This document shows positions 1 through 5,447 of a DNA stretch of 11,264 nucleotides, one piece after another. The notes below the pieces were generated by a model that did not search any database, had not been told where the DNA came from, and saw only the letters and a program-made list of their open reading frames with translations. A program made the position numbers and the translations under genes. Source of the DNA: Alphaproteobacteria bacterium (lineage in GTDB: Bacteria > Pseudomonadota > Alphaproteobacteria > SMXP01); contig SMXP01000092.1 of the NCBI GenBank assembly GCA_004356335.1, forward strand, positions 1 through 11,264, read 5' to 3'. How positions within the stretch are numbered: position 1 is the stretch's first letter; every line of letters starts with the position of its first letter.

Positions 1-229
1 AAATGAAAACGAATTCAGTGCAATGGTTGTGCTCGTTTATAATATCGGTACGTCCGCCTTCGGAAATTCGACCGTATTACGCAAACTCAATGCAGGGGAT
101 CATGCCGAAGCCGCAGAGGCTTTTTTAATGTGGGATAAAATACGCCTAGACGGTCAACCGGTCGCCAATGAATATCTAAAAACCCACCGCCACAAAGAAC
201 GCACCATGTTCTTAGAGCCGGTCCGCTGA
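1..229 (+). CDS. C-terminal fragment of GH24 (phage-type) lysozyme/endolysin, cut by window start
   Basis: Peptidoglycan muramidase of the T4/lambdoid-R type; only the last ~76 residues are in the window. The frame is open from the first bases (codons from position 2), so a start upstream is expected; the in-frame ATG at 23 is internal. The readable stretch ...FSAMVVLVYNIGTSAFGN followed by STVLRKLNAGDHAEAAEAF matches the conserved C-terminal half of GH24 enzymes (typically 'ALvsfaYNvGt.aF..StLlrklN.gd...aa..f..W'). The tail, ...YLKTHRHKERTMFLEPVR, corresponds to the usual 'L..RR..E..lF' ending. The catalytic Glu/Asp/Thr lie upstream, out of view. No holin or other phage gene follows, so this could be a prophage remnant or a domesticated chromosomal lysozyme. 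The next gene starts 58 bp downstream in the same orientation, but no functional link is evident. Confidence 0.85.
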   Translation, partial: NENEFSAMVVLVYNIGTSAFGNSTVLRKLNAGDHAEAAEAFLMWDKIRLDGQPVANEYLKTHRHKERTMFLEPVR

Positions 230-287
230 TAGTCTCGAACAACCAAGTGTCATCGACCCTAGCCCCGTCTCTTAAAAGGACGTTGTC

Positions 288-764
288 ATGCCGTCACGCC
301 GCCAGCTTATCCAAATGACGCCGCAAGAAATAGACGCCTATCTCGGCGCAAGCCAAGAACGGCTGATTATTGTGTCGAATGGTAAGAACGGTTTTCCTCA
401 TCCCATGCCCATGAATTTTTACATGGATGAGGGGAAAAACCTATGGACGACAACCTTCCGCAAGAGTCAGAAAGTCAAGAACCTCGAGCGGGATCCCCGC
501 GTCGCTCTCTTGGTTGAATCGGGGAAGGATTACGCTGAACTCAAGGCGGTTATCATCTATGCACAGGTCGAGATTATCGACGACAAGGACGTCGTCCTGG
601 ATACCCTAATAAAGATCGCATCGAAATTCTTCCCCCGGGAACAGCGCCAGCTTGATGCCGTACGGGCAGAAGTTCAATCCACCGCGGAAAAGCGAGTGGC
701 CTTAAAGTGTACGCCATTATCCTATGTCAGCTGGGACCACACCAAACTGGAAGGTCACTATTAG
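288..764 (+). CDS. Pyridoxamine 5'-phosphate oxidase-family (FMN/F420 split-barrel) protein
   Basis: 158-residue cytosolic protein of the PPOX-like split-barrel class, whose members bind FMN or F420 and act as small oxidoreductases. The N-terminal helix (M10-L19, 'MTPQEIDAYL') leads into strand 'RLIIVSNGKNGFPHPMPM' (25-42), then 'NLWTTTFRKSQKVKNLERDPRVALLVESG' (51-79). The pattern 'G.PhP.P..f..d...lw..T...s.K..NL.rDPrVall.E.G' is characteristic of this family. It ends with '...LSYVSWDHTKLEGHY', the usual 'p....SWD..Kl' C-terminus. Length (about 150 aa) is typical. The ATG at 288 is preceded by AAGGA about 9 nt upstream. Substrate and choice of flavin cannot be read from sequence. It sits between a lysozyme fragment and a small membrane protein and has no evident operon partner. 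Confidence 0.85.
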   Translation: MPSRRQLIQMTPQEIDAYLGASQERLIIVSNGKNGFPHPMPMNFYMDEGKNLWTTTFRKSQKVKNLERDPRVALLVESGKDYAELKAVIIYAQVEIIDDKDVVLDTLIKIASKFFPREQRQLDAVRAEVQSTAEKRVALKCTPLSYVSWDHTKLEGHY

Positions 765-858
765 GTTTCGTGATAGCGCTCTGTGCTTCATAATCGGGTT
801 TGCAATGCCGAATTAGGAATTAAAGTCGGTCGACCATAATAGTGAGTGCAGGTGTATC

Positions 859-1200
859 ATGTTTGGTATCGGTATGATTGCGGGCAGAGCATTACCCGGT
901 GGTTATGAGCTTTTAAGTTGGCTGCCGGCTCTTGGATTATCCACCTTATTGGGAATAGGAAGCTTGACCCAGGACATGATTGATTGGCCTGTTTGGATCA
1001 GCTTTCTCGTTGGCACATATCAAACCATTGTTTATCCGCTGGTGCATCTGTTTGCACAAGACCTCTCCGAATGGACAATCGATGTCGGCGCCGTAGCTCT
1101 TGGAGCGATCACTTTGATCTCGAGACTGATTCTTCAGTTCGTCGGATCGGCAATTGTTTTTGTTGTTCTGGTGGCAGCCCTTTTCTTTGTTGCCACGTGA
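859..1200 (+). CDS. Small hypothetical membrane protein (about three TM segments)
   Basis: 113 residues, strongly hydrophobic, with three probable membrane segments: about 17-37 (LLSWLPALGLSTLLGIGSL), 43-65 (Trp-rich, WPVWISFLVGTY...) and a long one, 76-112 (VGAVALGAITL...FVVLVAALFFVAT), which could be one long or two short helices. Acidic residues (D39, D42, D68, E71, D75) lie in the loops. The protein ends immediately after the last hydrophobic segment. The ATG at 859 has a modest AGG-containing Shine-Dalgarno (around 850-853). I do not recognise a family. It lies 94 bp downstream of the split-barrel gene in the same orientation, and its 3' end is 17 bp from the end of a convergent small gene. 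A small holin-like role is conceivable given the lysozyme fragment nearby, but nothing in the sequence supports it. Confidence 0.6.
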   Translation: MFGIGMIAGRALPGGYELLSWLPALGLSTLLGIGSLTQDMIDWPVWISFLVGTYQTIVYPLVHLFAQDLSEWTIDVGAVALGAITLISRLILQFVGSAIVFVVLVAALFFVAT

Positions 1201-1216
1201 TTGGACCCACAGCCGG

Positions 1217-1453
1217 TTATGACGGTGAGAAGTTTATCGCATCGGCCGGATAGCCTAAATCCTGCGCCCGCTTTCTCAACACGGTTTTGGCGTCTTCGGC
1301 GGACTTAAAAATCTCTATGGGCTGGGCAATCCGTTGCTCGCCCGTCCGCTCCGGGCAAAAGACCGTTGGATAGGCTCTGACCCGACCGTCGAAATCCCGC
1401 ACGATCCTAACTTCGAAGCTTCGTCCTTGAGCGTATCGTAGATCCTCGACCAT
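1217..1453 (-). CDS. Small conserved-looking hypothetical protein
   Basis: 78-residue soluble protein with no signal peptide or membrane segment. The first half reads as beta strands (RSFEVRIVRDFDGRVRAYP, residues 11-29). Then comes 'TVFCPERTGEQRIAQPIEIF' and a helical C-terminal part, 'KSAEDAKTVLRKRAQDLGYP'. The single Cys (in VFCPER) is not in a metal motif. The start codon is well supported: read on the minus strand, AGGACAGGAG precedes the ATG with a 7-nt spacer. It is convergent with the upstream membrane protein gene (17 bp between stops). I do not recognise the family; the alpha-beta composition suggests a small single domain, and no function is proposed. Confidence 0.6.
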   Translation of the reverse strand: MVEDLRYAQGRSFEVRIVRDFDGRVRAYPTVFCPERTGEQRIAQPIEIFKSAEDAKTVLRKRAQDLGYPADAINFSPS

Positions 1454-1515
1454 GTGCGATCTCCTGTCCTAATCGGCCTGATTTTGCGCCGAAATGGGAC
1501 GGTCGTCCAGAGGTC

Positions 1516-1623
1516 TGCTAGAGCGCATTCAGGAAAAGTGGATACCGGTTTTCCGTCCGAATGCGCGACAAAACAAAGACTTAGAGTGCGTTAGCGATTC
1601 CATCTTTTGTCAACGCGCTCTAA
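1516..1623 (+). repeat. Palindromic intergenic repeat, copy 1 (complete, two hairpins)
   Basis: Structured intergenic repeat. Stem 1 is GCGCATTC (1523-1530) with GAATGCGC (1559-1566), enclosing an inner pair GGAAAA/TTTTCC. Stem 2 is TTAGAGTGCGTT (1581-1592) with AACGCGCTCTAA (1612-1623), 11 of 12 positions complementary; a second pairing GACAAAA (1567-1573)/TTTTGTC (1605-1611) overlaps it. The ends TAGAGCGC (1519-1526) and GCGCTCTA (1615-1622) form a perfect 8-bp outer inverted repeat, as in a miniature element. Bases 1516-1586 match the reverse complement of 3256-3326 at 68 of 71 positions. It lies in the intergenic space between two divergently transcribed genes, so it is not inside a coding frame. 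Confidence 0.9.
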
Positions 1624-1733
1624 CCCGGCGCCTTGAGAAGACCATATTTTCCGGCTAAGACACTGGCAGCGGGATGAAGAACAAGAGAGCCTCGCCATGG
1701 CTGTGGAGGCTGTTTTTTTGTCGGAGGACCCCC

Positions 1734-2117
1734 ATGCAACATTTTAAGCCGATAGCTCTTTGTGCCTTTCTCGTTTTATTGGCATTGCCTCTTGCCGTGA
1801 TGGCCCAAACGAACCAGGAAAAAGATACCGACGGCGTTTACGAAATCATACGGGCCACCGAAAATCGGGTATGGCGTCTTAACAGAGAGACCGGAGAAAT
1901 CGCCGTCTGTTCTCTTAAGAAAGACCGGCTCATTTGCACAACCACCACCGAGGCCCTCAGTCCTACATCCGATGCCTATGAGGATCTCGAGGACAAAGAG
2001 CGGGAACGCGTGAAACGGGAGCGAGAGCAGGAATTTGAGTTCCTTGAACGCATCCTCGACCTTGTCAGAGATATGATGCGAGCGGAACTGGATCCGGACA
2101 ATTCGATCGAGGAATGA
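1734..2117 (+). CDS. Small secreted hypothetical protein with a 'WRLN..TGE...C' motif
   Basis: 127 residues from the ATG at 1734, preferred over an in-frame upstream ATG (1674) because GGAGGA (about 1723-1728) precedes it at good spacing and because it begins a classical signal peptide (MQHFKPIALCAFLVLLALPL, cleavage near VMA-Q). The mature part carries 'YEIIRATENRVWRLNRETGE' followed by 'IAVCSLKKDRLICTTTT', a short beta motif with two Cys that could form a disulfide; similar 'RLd..tG.vs.C' stretches occur in small alphaproteobacterial exported proteins. The C-terminal half is highly charged and helical ('ERERVKREREQEFEFLERIL'), a likely short coiled coil. Predicted location is the periplasm. 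It converges on the HemF-like gene (47 bp apart), and both sit between the two inverted repeat copies. No specific function can be assigned. Confidence 0.7.
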   Translation: MQHFKPIALCAFLVLLALPLAVMAQTNQEKDTDGVYEIIRATENRVWRLNRETGEIAVCSLKKDRLICTTTTEALSPTSDAYEDLEDKERERVKREREQEFEFLERILDLVRDMMRAELDPDNSIEE

Positions 2118-2164
2118 GTTGGGCAACTGAGGATCGGCACGGATTTCCGTTACAAGGCGTTCGG

Positions 2165-3070
2165 CTAGAACTTAACGACAGGCGGCAACGTATAAAGCGA
2201 CCAGGTTTCCCACGGCGCAAATTGGGTCGTGTTGGGGTCGGCAAAAAGACGGTCTTCAAACCAGCCTTTTCGCATGGTGTCCTGAATCGCCAGATCATCT
2301 TCGGTATAGGGGTCGTTTTGGCGTTTTTCGACGATCTTGAGAAAACTTTCCACGAAGGTTTGATAAATCTCGGTCATGAATTGGAAATTCTCTTCCGTAA
2401 CACTCATCATGTCGCGGCCAAAGAAATTACCGCCCACACAAGCAGCGCGGCGGCGATATTCCACATTAATCTCATTTTCCGAAGCGACACAGGATTGTTG
2501 GCGATATTTGTCACCGTCAACGCCATGGGCCTGATAAACCGCTTCGACCGCCTGTTTGATCTCCGCCAGATCATCCTCGTGCATCGCACCCGGCATGACG
2601 TCGATCATCCCAGCCAGCATGCTGTTGCCGTCGGGATGAAACTGCACCACGAATGAGGCTTGCATGATACCCACAAGCGGCGATTTGGGATGTGCGGCCA
2701 GGACCAAATAGCGGCTCCATAAGGTGTCCGGCTGGAAAGTGGGTTTCTTGATGATGGTGATGGTGCGCCCGGCCTTTTCCAAAACCGGGCCGCGCGCCAC
2801 TTGCGTATCCCAAGCACCGAATTCCGTGTCGAGATCTTCTTGTTCCAGACGATTTTCATCACCGTTGAGGCGCCGGGCCGCATCGAAATAAATCCCATTC
2901 ATTTTCTCGATGAAATCGAGCGTGCGCGAGGCAAACGCCGCCGCCTCGGGCGATAGCATCGCCATATCCGGCGTCGTCTCGGCCGCAGCTGTTTTATTTG
3001 GCGCCGGTGCGACCACCATTGAGGCGATCGCAACAAATAGAATCGAACGGAATAGAATCATGGCGCGCAT
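2165..3070 (-). CDS. Exported HemF-like (aerobic coproporphyrinogen III oxidase fold) protein with degenerate signature
   Basis: 301 residues from the ATG at 3070, chosen because AAAGAGGAG lies about 10 nt upstream and because a signal peptide follows (hydrophobic ILFRSILFVAIASMVV, cleavage near AAA-E at ~30). The longer frame from 3178 would bury that signal. Blocks align in order with HemF: 'GPVLEKAGRTITII' (family '..VFEKgGVn.S.v'), 'VLAAHPKSPLVGIMQASF' (IHP.NP.vPt.H.N.R), 'MLAGMIDVMPGAMHEDDLAE' (WFGGG.DLTP.y...ED), 'CVGGNFFGRD' (RGvGGiFFDD), 'FLKIVEKRQNDPYTEDD' (PIVErRk..pyt..) and the terminal 'LPPVVKF' (LPP...W.Y). However, the PROSITE-type core H-R-x-E-x-R-G is replaced by E-Y-R-R-R-A-A, the His of 'VPT.H.N' is Gln, and 'EFNLVyDRGT' reads 'EDRLFADPNT'. 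Classical HemF is cytosolic and decarboxylates coproporphyrinogen III, so this export signal and loss of key residues suggest a non-catalytic or re-purposed, possibly tetrapyrrole-binding, periplasmic paralogue (inference). It is not co-transcribed with other haem genes here. Confidence 0.7.
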   Translation of the reverse strand: MRAMILFRSILFVAIASMVVAPAPNKTAAAETTPDMAMLSPEAAAFASRTLDFIEKMNGIYFDAARRLNGDENRLEQEDLDTEFGAWDTQVARGPVLEKAGRTITIIKKPTFQPDTLWSRYLVLAAHPKSPLVGIMQASFVVQFHPDGNSMLAGMIDVMPGAMHEDDLAEIKQAVEAVYQAHGVDGDKYRQQSCVASENEINVEYRRRAACVGGNFFGRDMMSVTEENFQFMTEIYQTFVESFLKIVEKRQNDPYTEDDLAIQDTMRKGWFEDRLFADPNTTQFAPWETWSLYTLPPVVKF

Positions 3071-3240
3071 TGTCACAGTCTCCTCTTTAATAAAGTCGAG
3101 TGTAACACAGGAAACCATACGCCCTAAAGACTTGAGACAGCGACCAACCGCTGAGAGGGTCGGCGCTGCAAAGCGCAACGTTCGTTCCTGCTAGCAAAAT
3201 TCAGGCAAAGCGTAGACTTTCGCTAGGTCGTTACCGTCCA

Positions 3241-3326
3241 CTTCGCTCGAAAATGCTCTAAGTCTTTATTTTGCCGCGCATTCGGACGGAAAACCGGTAC
3301 CCACTTTTCCTGAATGCGCTCTAGCA
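3241..3326 (-). repeat. Palindromic intergenic repeat, copy 2 (inverted relative to copy 1)
   Basis: Read on the minus strand, 3326-3256 matches 1516-1586 at 68 of 71 positions, with stem GCGCATTC/GAATGCGC intact (differences: GGATACC to GGGTACC, GCGCGA to GCGCGG, AAAACAAAG to AAAATAAAG). After the shared 'AAGACTTAGAG' this copy does not continue into hairpin 2. Instead it reads 'CATTTTCGAGCGAAGTGGA', which resembles the start of another unit of the same repeat family, so tandem repeat units truncated at about 3241 are likely. It lies just downstream (3') of the cupredoxin-methyltransferase stop and upstream of the HemF-like gene, and could act as a terminator or mRNA-stability element for the former. 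Confidence 0.88.
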
Positions 3327-3339
3327 CTTACACCTGCTT

Positions 3340-4536
3340 TTAACTCGGGTTGCGTAACTTCAATAAGAAGCGGTCCGTTTTGCCGCGCAGATTGGAATCG
3401 AAAACCATTTTGCTTCGATCGTCGTCCGCGTTTCGAAGCAAGTCGCTGGTCGCCTCCACGACAAAACCCGCTGCCTCGACAGCATCGATGACCGTCTGTT
3501 CCTCGATACGATGAAGCTGCGCGTTATTCTCCTCGGGGTTTCCGGCATGATCGACAATGCCGAACACACCGCCTGGTTTAATGATGACGCGGACCATAGA
3601 CAATAGGTCTGCGGCAGCGTCCGGGTCCCGATTGTAGATGTCGTGAAAGTTCAGCGCAGTGATTGCAGCATCGATCGAGTCCGGCTCCAGGCCAATGTCT
3701 CCGAATTCTTGATCCCACCGCACCACATTGGCCAGCCTGTTGTCGGCGAGCCGCGCCGCCAGCGCCTTGCCGCCCGCCCCGCCACGGGATTGCAACATGG
3801 CCGCGGGGTTTTGCGCATAGACCGTTCCCGTCGCACCGACTGCGTTGGACAGGACCTCGGTGTAGTAACCGGCCGACGCCATGAGATCCATAACGGTCAT
3901 GCCCTCCGTAATGCCGAGAAAGCCAATGACATCGGCGGGTTTACGGCCGGCATCACGCGCCTTGTCCTGGTCGGCACGCGACGGATTCGCCAGTGCCAAG
4001 CGTAGCGCTTCGACAAAGGCGTCTGCGGCATCTGCGGCGTCTGCGTCCGGAGCGACGATATCCGAGGCGCTCGCGGCGCCATCACCGACCGTAATGGAAC
4101 CCTTTACATTTGGATGCTGATGATTGTGGAAATCGTAGGTTCCCGCCACGTCGAAGGTGTATCGCCAAACTTCGCCCTCGGCGAGCGCCGGACTTGTGAA
4201 CGACCTATCATCGGCCATCACCGTGTGTCCACCAGGCATGTTGACCAAGTTTTGAAAACGCACCGTCTCGCCGATAGCGATGAACAATTGGGCAGGCTGA
4301 AACGCGTTGTGACTAATGCCTACCATGGCTGATTCCGTACCCTCATCGACATCTTCCGATGGGGCTAGCGCCACCTCCTCGGTCGTTTCTAAGGTGCCTT
4401 CGGCAGAAGCAGTGGGTTGTTCCACAGCCTCCGGCGCTTCAGCTTGGTCCTGCTCCTCTCCACAACTCGAAACGATCAAACCCAGCAGAACCAATGTACT
4501 CAATATTGCGGTTAGCTTGCTCTGTTTATCCACCAT
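3340..4536 (-). CDS. Lipoprotein: cupredoxin-like domain fused to COG4798-type SAM-dependent methyltransferase
   Basis: 398 residues. An N-terminal lipobox (LGLIVSSC, Cys25) predicts a lipid-anchored envelope protein, followed by an acidic low-complexity linker (26-68). Residues ~70-152 are a cupredoxin/plastocyanin-like domain ('FQPAQLFIAIGETVRFQN', 'GGHTVMADD', 'YDFHNHQHPNVKGSITV'). Compared with amicyanin ('YDYHCTPHPFM'), His104 and His141 are present, but the Cys ligand is Asn138 and the Met ligand is Val144; extra His137 and His139 are present. An Asp/Ala linker (153-172) leads to a class I methyltransferase domain (~178-395): 'NPSRADQDKARDAGRKPADV', motif I 'TVMDLMASAGYYTEVLS', 'DAAITALNFHDIYN', 'VIIKPGGVFGIVDHAG'. 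Motif I keeps only the last Gly of the usual GxGxG. Family members are exported putative methyltransferases of unknown substrate. The start has AAGGGA about 10 nt upstream, and a promoter candidate lies at 4572-4600. The gene is monocistronic here. Confidence 0.85.
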   Translation of the reverse strand: MVDKQSKLTAILSTLVLLGLIVSSCGEEQDQAEAPEAVEQPTASAEGTLETTEEVALAPSEDVDEGTESAMVGISHNAFQPAQLFIAIGETVRFQNLVNMPGGHTVMADDRSFTSPALAEGEVWRYTFDVAGTYDFHNHQHPNVKGSITVGDGAASASDIVAPDADAADAADAFVEALRLALANPSRADQDKARDAGRKPADVIGFLGITEGMTVMDLMASAGYYTEVLSNAVGATGTVYAQNPAAMLQSRGGAGGKALAARLADNRLANVVRWDQEFGDIGLEPDSIDAAITALNFHDIYNRDPDAAADLLSMVRVIIKPGGVFGIVDHAGNPEENNAQLHRIEEQTVIDAVEAAGFVVEATSDLLRNADDDRSKMVFDSNLRGKTDRFLLKLRNPS

Positions 4537-4571
4537 TTTTCCGTTCCCTTATGAGTTCCATTTATGGGGTC

Positions 4572-4600
4572 ATTATGACGCTTTCTGCCGACCAACCCAA
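4572..4600 (-). promoter_or_regulatory. Candidate sigma-70-type promoter of the cupredoxin-methyltransferase gene
   Basis: On the minus strand: -35 TTGGGT (4600-4595), 17-bp spacer, -10 CATAAT (4577-4572). The -10 matches 5 of 6 consensus bases and the -35 only 3 of 6. The predicted start near 4565 leaves a 5' UTR of about 29 nt before the ATG at 4536, which includes the AAGGGA Shine-Dalgarno. Confidence 0.4.
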
Positions 4601-4732
4601 GCCGCCTTAGGGAGGCAGGCCACAAGGTGCTTATGGACACCACAAGTCGCCATGGCCTTGGGCATTTAGGCTTTTTAGGGGGCCCAAACTCAAAAATGGC
4701 AGACGGCTCTCAGTGAGTCGCTGCGGCCGACG

Positions 4733-4749
4733 AATGATCATTAATCATT
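4733..4749. promoter_or_regulatory. AT-rich inverted repeat, possible operator
   Basis: AATGAT-CATTA-ATCATT is a perfect 6-bp dyad about 70 bp upstream of the micro-ORF at 4817. Its position fits a regulator-binding site for a promoter driving that ORF, but no convincing -10/-35 pair could be fixed beside it. It could equally be chance. Confidence 0.2.
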
Positions 4750-4816
4750 GGCTTTCCACCTCCCTTGATCATGCTAAACTCGGCCACCCGCGAAACAAAC
4801 GAAAGGAGGTGATCTA

Positions 4817-4897
4817 ATGTCGAATGAGATATTTGTGCTATCACGGCAGCAAGGACGCATAAGTGAGATGTTGGAGCAACCTTTGACGTCAAGCTAA
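4817..4897 (+). CDS. Micro-ORF (26 aa) behind an extended Shine-Dalgarno
   Basis: ATG at 4817 to TAA at 4895-4897, beginning MSNEIFVLSRQQ and ending EQPLTSS. The ribosome-binding site GAAAGGAGGTGATC (4801-4814) would pair over 14 nt with the alphaproteobacterial 16S tail (GATCACCTCCTTTC), with a 7-nt gap from GGAGG to the ATG; this is far longer than any other gene here and is the main argument for translation. After the TAA the same frame stays open to a TGA at 5027-5029 and reads 'CNWISAELLWQRIFWGG' and 'RSRGPLSY', so the peptide may be the head of a longer protein split by a stop, or a leader peptide before the GC hairpin at 4941. The codon content is too short to test. No family is recognised. 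Confidence 0.45.
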   Translation: MSNEIFVLSRQQGRISEMLEQPLTSS

Positions 4898-4940
4898 TGC
4901 AACTGGATTTCAGCTGAGCTGCTTTGGCAGCGTATCTTTT

Positions 4941-4966
4941 GGGGGGGCCGCTCACGCGGCCCTCTC
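4941..4966 (+). terminator. GC-rich hairpin downstream of the micro-ORF (terminator or attenuator-like)
   Basis: Perfect 7-bp stem GGGCCGC (4945-4951) / GCGGCCC (4956-4962) with loop TCAC, extendable to 11 bp using G-C and G-U pairs (GGGG 4941-4944 with TCTC 4963-4966). It follows a smaller stem, GCTGC/GCAGC (4918-4931). There is no clear U-tract on either strand, so intrinsic termination is uncertain. It falls inside the open frame that continues past the micro-ORF stop. Confidence 0.45.
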
Positions 4967-5009
4967 TCGTATAGGGATGTCCCCATACGAAGGTCCGCTT
5001 ACCGCCCGA

Positions 5010-5096
5010 TAGAGCGCATTCAGGAGTGAAGACCGTCCTTGCCAAGGTCAATCGATCCGGTGGATCGATTGAAGGGATGAACGGGACCGGTTTTCC
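5010..5096 (+). repeat. Palindromic intergenic repeat, copy 3 (interrupted)
   Basis: Starts with the same 16 bases as copies 1 and 2 (TAGAGCGCATTCAGGA, 5010-5025) and resumes with the shared ACCGGTTTTCC (5086-5096). The 60 nt between these anchors replace 9 nt in copy 1. That insert contains a perfect 11-bp dyad, TCAATCGATCC-GGT-GGATCGATTGA (5048-5072). The closing arm GAATGCGC of the original stem is absent. The copy lies between the GC hairpin and the small lipoprotein gene. Confidence 0.7.
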
Positions 5097-5192
5097 TGGA
5101 AACACTCCAGCCCTTGACGTGAATCATATACATATCCATCAGAACACGATAAAAATACTTCAGAGGCTCAAAAAGCGGCCGTGGAGGCTGGG

Positions 5193-5279
5193 ATGAGATT
5201 TCTTCTGATACTCTCGATTATGAGCTTGTTGATTGGCGCTTCAATGGCAACGTGTGGCAGCGGCCTTATTAGCTTTTAG
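5193..5279 (+). CDS. Very small putative lipoprotein (28 aa)
   Basis: ATG at 5193, TAG at 5277-5279. The peptide starts MRFLLILSIMSLLIG and continues ASMATCGSGLISF. It has a basic residue then a hydrophobic core, and Cys21 in the context SMATC, an acceptable but not ideal lipobox (more usually L-A-G-C), leaving a tail of only seven residues after the Cys, in the manner of entericidin-sized lipoproteins. GGAGG (5183-5187) lies 5 nt upstream of the ATG, an excellent Shine-Dalgarno. A strong hairpin (5300-5345) begins 20 bp after the stop, so the gene has its own translation and termination signals. The alternative is a single-TM small membrane protein. Its role is unknown; envelope location is inferred from the sequence type. 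Confidence 0.5.
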   Translation: MRFLLILSIMSLLIGASMATCGSGLISF

Positions 5280-5299
5280 CCGGTCTTTTCATTGAGTAG

Positions 5300-5345
5300 C
5301 TAGACCCCCGTTCACAATTCATTGAATCAGGGAACGGGGGTCTAG
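5300..5345 (+). terminator. Strong hairpin, probable (bidirectional) terminator
   Basis: Perfect 14-bp inverted repeat CTAGACCCCCGTTC (5300-5313) / GAACGGGGGTCTAG (5332-5345) with an 18-nt loop. It is followed by ATTTGTTATT, only moderately T-rich. It begins 20 bp after the small lipoprotein stop and about 100 bp before the hydrolase gene, so it would separate the two transcription units. Confidence 0.75.
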
Positions 5346-5447
5346 ATTTGTTATTGGTCGCCCATTGGGACGGAAAACAAACTGCGGCATGACGAAACTC
5401 AGATAGAAAAGCTGACGTAACGGCTCGATATTGATGGATATGGTTTC

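Noticed and set aside
1674..1733. Longer start for the small secreted protein
   Set aside because: The downstream ATG at 1734 has GGAGGA and starts a proper signal peptide; the extension would put charged and aromatic residues in front of it.
2114..2656. 180-codon plus-strand frame opposite the HemF-like gene
   Set aside because: It is the antisense shadow of a gene with clear family blocks and a signal peptide.
4664..4688. GCTTTTTAGGGGGCC resembling GCTTTTTAGGCGGCC at 9545-9559
   Set aside because: A match of about 15 bases with one difference is expected about once by chance in a window of this size, and the flanks align poorly.
4710..5105. 131-codon minus-strand frame
   Set aside because: It runs antisense through the micro-ORF, the hairpin and repeat copy 3, has no Shine-Dalgarno, and its sequence has no domain-like pattern.
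5114..5156. TTGACG as a -35 for the small lipoprotein gene
   Set aside because: No acceptable -10 lies 16-18 bp downstream; CATATA is too close and GATAAAAAT too far.
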